From the NCBI GenBank assembly GCA_900540275.1, contig UQFO01000001.1:186001-250000 (forward strand): 64,000 bases of DNA, written 5' to 3'. The translations under genes and the position numbers were made by a program. This document shows positions 59,015 to 64,000 of this stretch, piece by piece. Every line of letters begins with the position of its first letter. Position 1 is the first letter of the stretch. The notes under the pieces are model-generated. The model did no database searches, was not told the origin of the DNA, and saw nothing but the letters and a program-made list of their open reading frames with translations. This DNA comes from an uncultured Oscillospiraceae bacterium. GTDB lineage: Bacteria > Bacillota > Clostridia > Oscillospirales > Acutalibacteraceae.

Positions 59015-60421
59015 ATGGAAGAAGCCATCAAACCTGGAGAGGGAAACCCTCTTGCAACCGCGCCGATCAGCAGACTGCTCGTGCAATTTGCGATCCCATC
59101 CGTCTTGTCCATGCTGGTGGACGCCCTCTATAACGTGGTGGACCAGATTTTTATCGGCCAGGGCGTCGGCTACTTGGGCATCGCTGCCACCACGGTGACG
59201 TTTCCGTTTGTCACCATCATGTTATCCGTCGCCACCCTGCTGGGGATTGGCGGCAGCGTCTATACCTCTATGAGCATGGGCGCGGGCAACCATGAGGAAG
59301 CGGAAAAGACCTTGGGCGCCGTGTTTACCCTATCTGTCACCATAGGAATCCTGTTCACCGCACTCTGCCTCATCTTTTTGAAGCCTCTGGTATTGGCTTT
59401 TGGCGCGACGGAAGGCGTACAGGGCTCGCTGCCCTATGTGTTGGATTATGCCCCTATCATTTTGCTGGGCGCCCCCTTTAGCATGGCGGCGATTGCACTT
59501 TCAAGCATTGCCAGAGCGGACGGAAGTCCCGTTCTGGCGATGGGCTGTTTTCTGGCAGGGGCAATTCTGAACCTGATCCTCGACCCCATCTATATCTTTG
59601 TTTTGGGCTGGGGCGTCAAGGGCGCGGCCATCGCCACCGTGACCTCGCAGGTTCTGTCCGCCGTGATTCTGTTGGTTTACTTCTTGAAAAAAGGGCGCAT
59701 CCGCCTCAAGAGAAAACACCTCTGTCCGGCGCTCCCAGTCTGCGGGCAGGTGGTTATGCTTGGACTCCCGGCCTGCATGATTCAAATTGCAGCGGCAATC
59801 CTGCAAATCGAACTCAACAAGGCGGTCGTCCGCTTTGGAACCGGGGCGGTCAGCGGCGAAGCGGCGCTCAGCGCAGTGGGCATTGTACTTCGGATCAGTA
59901 CCGTCGTCATCTCCATCTGCGTGGGAATCGGGGTCGGAATCCAGCCCATCATCGGATTTAACCAGGGAGCTGGTTTGGGGGGCCGGGTAAAAGAGACCTT
60001 TCGGAAAGCGGTCGGCGTCGCCACCGCTGTATCTGTCGTCGGGTGGCTGGGCTGCGTCCTGCTCCCGGCTCAGATATTGCGGCTGTTTGGAATGAGCGAC
60101 CCGGCGTATCTGGAATTTGGAATCCGTTGTATGCGGGTCTTTCTGCTGGGTATGCTCGTGGCAGGCTTCCAGGTTGTGTCCTCCCAGTATTATCTGGCGA
60201 CCGGGCAGGCCGTCAAAGCCCTGCTGCTCTCTATCCTCCGCCCGCTCCTGCTGATGGTTCCTCTTATCCATATTTTCTCCCGTCTTTGGGGAATGGACGG
60301 CATTTTATACGCAAGCCCCACGGCCGACTATCTGACTACGCTGATGGTTGCGCTGCTGCTGTGGCATGATAAGCGTAGACGATTCGCCAAAGGCGAATGG
60401 AACCTGGCCAAGCCGAGTTGA
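59015..60421 (+). CDS. MATE family multidrug efflux transporter
   Basis: A 468-residue transporter with about twelve helices. NPLATAPISRLLVQFAIPSV and LYNVVDQIFIGQGVGYLG are typical of the clostridial NorM/DinF-like MATE subgroup. It exports cationic drugs with Na+ or H+. ATG 59015 follows AAAGGAG; the earlier in-frame start at 58895 overlaps the upstream gene and the shared motif. Its placement after the operator copy suggests control by the divergent AraC-GyrI protein. Confidence 0.92.
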   Translation: MEEAIKPGEGNPLATAPISRLLVQFAIPSVLSMLVDALYNVVDQIFIGQGVGYLGIAATTVTFPFVTIMLSVATLLGIGGSVYTSMSMGAGNHEEAEKTLGAVFTLSVTIGILFTALCLIFLKPLVLAFGATEGVQGSLPYVLDYAPIILLGAPFSMAAIALSSIARADGSPVLAMGCFLAGAILNLILDPIYIFVLGWGVKGAAIATVTSQVLSAVILLVYFLKKGRIRLKRKHLCPALPVCGQVVMLGLPACMIQIAAAILQIELNKAVVRFGTGAVSGEAALSAVGIVLRISTVVISICVGIGVGIQPIIGFNQGAGLGGRVKETFRKAVGVATAVSVVGWLGCVLLPAQILRLFGMSDPAYLEFGIRCMRVFLLGMLVAGFQVVSSQYYLATGQAVKALLLSILRPLLLMVPLIHIFSRLWGMDGILYASPTADYLTTLMVALLLWHDKRRRFAKGEWNLAKPS

Positions 60422-60485
60422 CGACGCAAAAGCGCCGTACCGCGCTTGTCACACCATGATTGCCCACCGCAAGCGGTGAGTTGGC

Positions 60486-60517
60486 CGCTTAAGCGACCAA
60501 AATGATAAAATCATTTT
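60486..60517. promoter_or_regulatory. two small palindromes before the UvrA-like gene
   Basis: CGCTTAAGCG (60486-60495) and AAAATGAT-AAA-ATCATTTT (60499-60517). Possible operator of the UvrA-like gene or end of the MATE transcript. Confidence 0.4.
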
Positions 60518-60564
60518 CAATCATGGTATGATAGAACGAAGCAAACGAAATGAGGTGTAATCTG

Positions 60565-62808
60565 ATGGCGGATATTCTTGTGCATGGTCTAACACAGAAC
60601 AATTTGAAGCACGTCACATTCCGTATTCCAAAGGAAAAAATCACGGTGTTCACCGGCGTATCCGGCTCCGGCAAGTCCAGCATCGTCTTCGACACCATCG
60701 CCGCCGAATCCCAACGGCAGATGAACGCCACCTACCCGGCCTTCGTGCGCTCCAGGCTGCCGAAATACCCGAAACCGGCGGTGGAACGCATCGACAACCT
60801 GACGGCCTCCGTGGTGGTGGACCAGTCCCCCCTGGGCGGCAACGCCCGCTCCACCGTGGGGACCATCAGTGGGCTGTACGCCAGCCTACGCCTCCTGTTT
60901 TCCCGCATCGGGAAGCCCTATGTGGGGACAGCCTCCTACTTTTCCTTCAACGACCCCAACGGCATGTGCAAGACCTGCTCCGGCCTGGGGAAAATCACCA
61001 AGGTTGACGTGGAGGCGATTCTGGACCTGGATAAATCCTGGAACGAGGGCTGTGTGAAGGACTCCCTCTACCGCCCCGGCTCCTGGTACTGGAAGCAGGT
61101 TGCCCAGTCCGGCCTGTTCGACTTGGATAAGCCCATCCGGTTGTATTCCGGCGAGGAATACAACCTCCTGCTCTACGGCTCCCGGGACGGCAAGGGCGAG
61201 CCGGAGAACCCGAAGGTGACCGGGCTGTACCACAAGTACACCAAAACACTTTTGAACCGGGACATCAGCAATAAGAGCAAACACACCCAGGAGAAGTCTC
61301 GAAGCCTGGTTGCCGAAATGGAGTGTACCGACTGCCACGGGAAGCGGCTGAACGAGGCCGCCCTGCGCTGTAAGATCAACGGGTATTCCATCGCGAACCT
61401 CTGCGGCATGGAGCTGACCCAGCTTCGGGAGGTATTGTCGCAAATATACAATCCGGCGGTGGATGTTCTCGTGCAGACCATCATCGAGGGCCTTGACCGG
61501 ATGATCGAGATCGGCCTGCCCTATCTGCACCTGAACCGGGAGACGCCCTCACTGTCCGGTGGGGAGGCCCAGCGTCTCAAGCTGGTGCGCTACATGGGCA
61601 GCAGCCTGACCGGACTGACCTATATCTTTGACGAGCCAAGCGCCGGGATGCACCCCCGTGATGTCTACCGTATGAATAATCTCCTCCGCCAGCTCCGGGA
61701 CAAGGGCAATACCGTTTTGGTGGTAGAGCACGACAAGGACGTGATTTCCATCGCCGACCATGTGATCGACGTGGGGCCAGGGGCCGGACAGAACGGCGGG
61801 GAGATCGTGTTTACAGGCAGCTACCCGGAGCTGCTCCAGGCCGACACTCTGACCGGGCAGGCCATGCGCCAAGTCTTGCCCATCAAGGAGATGCCCCGCC
61901 AAGCGACGGGCAGCCTGCCTGTCCGGGACGCCTTCCTCCACAACTTGAAGCATGTGGATGTGGACATCCCGCTGGGGATTATGACCGTGGTGACCGGCGT
62001 GGCCGGTTCGGGCAAGAGCACCTTGATCTCCCAGGTGTTTGCGGGGCAGTACGAGAGCGACGTCGTGATGATCGACCAGGGCCCCATCACGGCCACCAAC
62101 CGCTCCACCCCCGCCTCCTACCTGGGCTTCTTCGATGAGATGCGCAAGCTGCTGGCACGGGAGAGCGGCAAGCCGGACAGTCTGTTCAGCTTTAACTCCG
62201 CCGGGGCCTGCCCGGCGTGCGGCGGCAAGGGAGTCATTGTCACCGAGCTGGCCTTCATGGACCCCATCGTGACCGAATGCGAGGCCTGCGGCGGCGTTCG
62301 GTATAACGAGGAGGCCCTTGCCTGTAGTTATAAGGGGAAGAATATTGTGGAGCTGCTGGGCCTGACCGTTTCCCAAGCACTGGAGGTGTTCGAGGATGCC
62401 AAGATCAGAAAGCACCTGAAGGGGATGGAGCAGGTGGGCCTAAGCTACCTGACACTGGGCCAGCCCCTCAGTACCCTCTCCGGCGGTGAGCGCCAGCGCA
62501 TTAAGCTGGCGAAGAACTTGGGTAAGCGCGGCAGCATTATCGTCATGGACGAGCCCACCACCGGGCTGCATCTGTCCGATATTCAAAATCTGCTAAAGCT
62601 CTTTGATCTGATCGTGTCCCGTGGAAACACGCTGGTGGTGATCGAGCACAATTTGGATGTGATGAAGCAGGCGGACTGGATCATCGACATCGGTCCGGAC
62701 GGCGGAAAGAACGGCGGTGAGGTGGTATTCACAGGTACGCCGCTGGAGATGCTGCGCGGCGCGAAAACGCTGACGGCGGACAGCCTGAGGGCTTCCTGTT
62801 CCGGATGA
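60565..62808 (+). CDS. UvrA-like ABC ATPase (short, drug-resistance type)
   Basis: A 747-residue UvrA homologue with both ATPase halves: Walker A GVSGSGKSS (residues 31-39) and GVAGSGKST, signatures LSGGEAQR and LSGGERQR, and zinc-type Cys pairs CKTC...CTDCHG and CPACGG...CEACGG. Repair UvrA proteins are about 940 residues; this one is short in the region that binds UvrB, which points to the class II/DrrC-like group linked to resistance to DNA-binding drugs. It is not likely to act in excision with UvrB. ATG 60565 follows GAGGTG. It sits on DNA that interrupts uvrB. Confidence 0.88.
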   Translation: MADILVHGLTQNNLKHVTFRIPKEKITVFTGVSGSGKSSIVFDTIAAESQRQMNATYPAFVRSRLPKYPKPAVERIDNLTASVVVDQSPLGGNARSTVGTISGLYASLRLLFSRIGKPYVGTASYFSFNDPNGMCKTCSGLGKITKVDVEAILDLDKSWNEGCVKDSLYRPGSWYWKQVAQSGLFDLDKPIRLYSGEEYNLLLYGSRDGKGEPENPKVTGLYHKYTKTLLNRDISNKSKHTQEKSRSLVAEMECTDCHGKRLNEAALRCKINGYSIANLCGMELTQLREVLSQIYNPAVDVLVQTIIEGLDRMIEIGLPYLHLNRETPSLSGGEAQRLKLVRYMGSSLTGLTYIFDEPSAGMHPRDVYRMNNLLRQLRDKGNTVLVVEHDKDVISIADHVIDVGPGAGQNGGEIVFTGSYPELLQADTLTGQAMRQVLPIKEMPRQATGSLPVRDAFLHNLKHVDVDIPLGIMTVVTGVAGSGKSTLISQVFAGQYESDVVMIDQGPITATNRSTPASYLGFFDEMRKLLARESGKPDSLFSFNSAGACPACGGKGVIVTELAFMDPIVTECEACGGVRYNEEALACSYKGKNIVELLGLTVSQALEVFEDAKIRKHLKGMEQVGLSYLTLGQPLSTLSGGERQRIKLAKNLGKRGSIIVMDEPTTGLHLSDIQNLLKLFDLIVSRGNTLVVIEHNLDVMKQADWIIDIGPDGGKNGGEVVFTGTPLEMLRGAKTLTADSLRASCSG

Positions 62809-62843
62809 GTAAAAGCACAAATATGTTTGCAGGAGGATAAAAA

Positions 62844-63344
62844 ATGGATACCCCTTTTCGGATTGAAAAAAGAGAGAGCTTCCGCGTTGTGGGCTCTTTG
62901 ATTCAAACGACAAATCAAAGAGGTGAGGGACGAAAGGCGATTCCCTCCCATTGGTCGAGGTTTCAGGCGGAAAACATGGTGAAAGCACTGTTGGCCCTGG
63001 CGAATCGGGAGCCGCAGGGTTTGTTCGGCATCAACATTTATAATACGGACGAGGCAGATCCCCGGAAATTCGAGTATCTGATCGCGGTTTCCAGTGATTG
63101 CGACGTGCCGGGTGGATTGGCCGAATACACCGTTCCGGCCATGACCTGGGCGGTGTTCCCCTGCACACTGGAAACCATCGGAAAAACAGAGGCCATGGCC
63201 ATCTCTAAATGGCTGCCTAAGTCGAACTACCGGCCGCTGAATAAGGGCTACCTCACCGGCAGAATGAAATCCGGCGCACCGGATATTGAACACTATGGAA
63301 AAGATGGGCTTGTGGAGGTTTGGATCGCAGTGAGCGGAAAATGA
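62844..63344 (+). CDS. GyrI-like small-molecule-binding protein
   Basis: A 166-residue GyrI/AraC-effector-type domain: SFRVVGSLIQTT, then GLFGINIYNTDE, a PAMTWAVFPC segment and the C-terminal VEVWIAVSGK strand. It is the third GyrI-type domain in 6 kb and differs from the copy at 58.4 kb. ATG 62844 follows AGGAGGAT, 35 bases after the UvrA-like gene, so the two are probably co-transcribed. Confidence 0.85.
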   Translation: MDTPFRIEKRESFRVVGSLIQTTNQRGEGRKAIPSHWSRFQAENMVKALLALANREPQGLFGINIYNTDEADPRKFEYLIAVSSDCDVPGGLAEYTVPAMTWAVFPCTLETIGKTEAMAISKWLPKSNYRPLNKGYLTGRMKSGAPDIEHYGKDGLVEVWIAVSGK

Positions 63345-63408
63345 TCATTAAGATGCCTTTGGCAAACAAGGCGTACTCGATAAATGGAAATTTAGGAGGG
63401 AAAAGATA

Positions 63409-63894
63409 ATGGCAAAAGAAAAAGTTTCATTCAGAGAGTTTCTATCGACAGTTGCGCCAGAACACCAAGCGTTTGTTGAGGAACTTAATAAAAAACTGAT
63501 TGAACAGGGCTGTGAGCTTGTAATCAAGGAAGCGAAAAGTGGTTATGCTGCGTCATATCAACTGGAGAAGAAAACAGTGATGAATTGGGTGTTTCGCAAG
63601 TCAGGTGTTTTTGCACGGATTTACGGCGATCATGCTGGCAAGTATGAAGATACAATCGCTTCTCTGCCTGCTGATATGCAAAAGAAAATGACGACTTCCC
63701 GTGACTGCAAGAGACTAATTGATCCTGATGCTTGCAGCGATACTTGTGTGAAAGGTTTTATTTATACCTTGAATGGCATTACACATAAAAAATGTCGTAA
63801 TGACGGAATGTTTTTCCTACTGACCAATAAAACAACGGAGCATATAGCTGGGCTGGTCTGTGTAGAGGTTCATGTGCGTAAATCGGCATTATAG
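63409..63894 (+). CDS. Cys-rich protein of unknown function
   Basis: A 161-residue soluble protein. Blocks such as VMNWVFRKSGVFARIYG and DPDACSDTCVKGF, then HKKCRNDGMFFLL, are of a type I have seen in uncharacterised clostridial proteins, with about six Cys in the C-terminal half that may bind a metal. ATG 63409 follows GGAGGG. No function can be assigned; it lies in the drug-response cassette. Confidence 0.72.
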   Translation: MAKEKVSFREFLSTVAPEHQAFVEELNKKLIEQGCELVIKEAKSGYAASYQLEKKTVMNWVFRKSGVFARIYGDHAGKYEDTIASLPADMQKKMTTSRDCKRLIDPDACSDTCVKGFIYTLNGITHKKCRNDGMFFLLTNKTTEHIAGLVCVEVHVRKSAL

Positions 63895-63962
63895 TGACAG
63901 AAAAGTTAAGGCCAATCATTTCCAGTTCGTCTGGGGAAATTAAACTTAGAAGGAAAATGCAA

Positions 63963-64000
63963 ATGACTGAAAGACCGGTTTTAGACAAGCACCTAGACAG
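63963..64000 (+). CDS. start of a probable SAP-domain (DUF6434-like) protein, cut by window edge
   Basis: ATG 63963 with AGAAGGAAAATG upstream begins MTERPVLDKHLD and runs off the window. This opening resembles small SAP-domain proteins of Clostridia that begin with RPxLDKxLDS. With twelve codons visible, the call is tentative. Confidence 0.45.
   Translation, partial: MTERPVLDKHLD

Larger units (their letters stand above)
55363..64000. mobile_element. mobile element inserted in uvrB (left end; right end outside window)
   Basis: From the uvrB break onward, the sequence changes to an AT-rich structured end, a broken TnpV gene, GC-rich folded DNA and a drug-response gene cassette. TnpV is a marker of Tn4451/Tn5397-type and related elements moved by large serine recombinases; the break point begins with GA, the crossover dinucleotide of the Tn4451 family. 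No recombinase gene or right end is in the window, so the extent is open. It is possible that only part of this stretch belongs to one element. Confidence 0.55.

Noticed and set aside
1..64000. tRNA or rRNA genes
   Set aside because: No cloverleaf with a T-loop motif and no rRNA-like stretch was found while reading both strands by eye; a dedicated tRNA scan could still find one.

Overview
This window most likely comes from a spore-forming anaerobic member of the Clostridia, probably Oscillospirales/Ruminococcaceae-like and gut- or rumen-type. Four things point there: an adjacent sipL-spoIVA spore-coat pair, dockerin domains on secreted proteins, a two-feoA/feoB ferrous iron locus with a flavodiiron protein, and many multidomain c-di-GMP enzymes. 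Genus is not assignable from the sequence alone. No tRNA, rRNA or CRISPR array was seen.

Layout. 1-7.2 kb: the end of pyrE, radC, then two c-di-GMP genes (a PAS-PAS-GGDEF cyclase and a 1310-residue PAS/GGDEF/degenerate GGDEF/EAL protein) with a small partner gene. 7.2-10.4 kb: methyltransferase and ZIP metal transporter on the minus strand, then a flavodiiron protein. 10.5-16.1 kb: a complete branched-chain amino acid ABC importer (livJ-H-M-G-F order) plus a cytidylate-kinase-like gene. 16.2-18.9 kb: a secreted S8 peptidase and a small dockerin protein. 19-22.2 kb: sipL and spoIVA behind a sigma-E-like promoter. 22.3-26 kb: two tandem GH13 alpha-amylases, one dockerin-tagged and one a lipoprotein. 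26-30.5 kb: an opine-type dehydrogenase, a LytTR/DUF3021 pair, and a TetR/membrane protein/flavodoxin operon. 30.5-35 kb: a feoA-feoA-feoB-FeoB-associated locus and a DUF2325/DUF3793 pair, dotted with copies of one palindromic operator. 35-41.5 kb: a membrane protein of unknown function, a MATE-APC transporter operon, a double-HTH GntR regulator and a VOC protein.

41.8-48.5 kb holds a frameshifted Hpt-PAS hybrid histidine kinase followed closely by a PAS-GAF-GGDEF-REC-GGDEF-EAL protein. 48.6-54.9 kb is a regulatory/ABC transporter module (response regulator, histidine kinase, AraC, VOC, permease, ATPase) lying between two diverged copies of an unidentified sequence.

From 54.9 kb a LexA-controlled uvrB begins but is cut off after about 97 codons. 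Foreign DNA follows to the end of the window: a left-end region with two long stem-loops, a broken TnpV gene (a Tn4451-type marker), a GC-rich, strongly folded non-coding block with GNRA-type tetraloops, and a drug-response cassette (AraC-GyrI, ArsR, GyrI-like, MATE, UvrA-like ATPase, a second GyrI-like protein, a Cys-rich protein of unknown function and the start of a probable SAP-domain gene). An identical 21-base motif precedes both halves of that cassette. The element seems to have inactivated uvrB while carrying a UvrA-type ATPase.

The best candidates for undescribed biology are the structured block at 56.5-57.0 kb, the paired stem-loops at 55.4-55.85 kb, the iron-locus operator family, and the frameshifted triple-PAS kinase.
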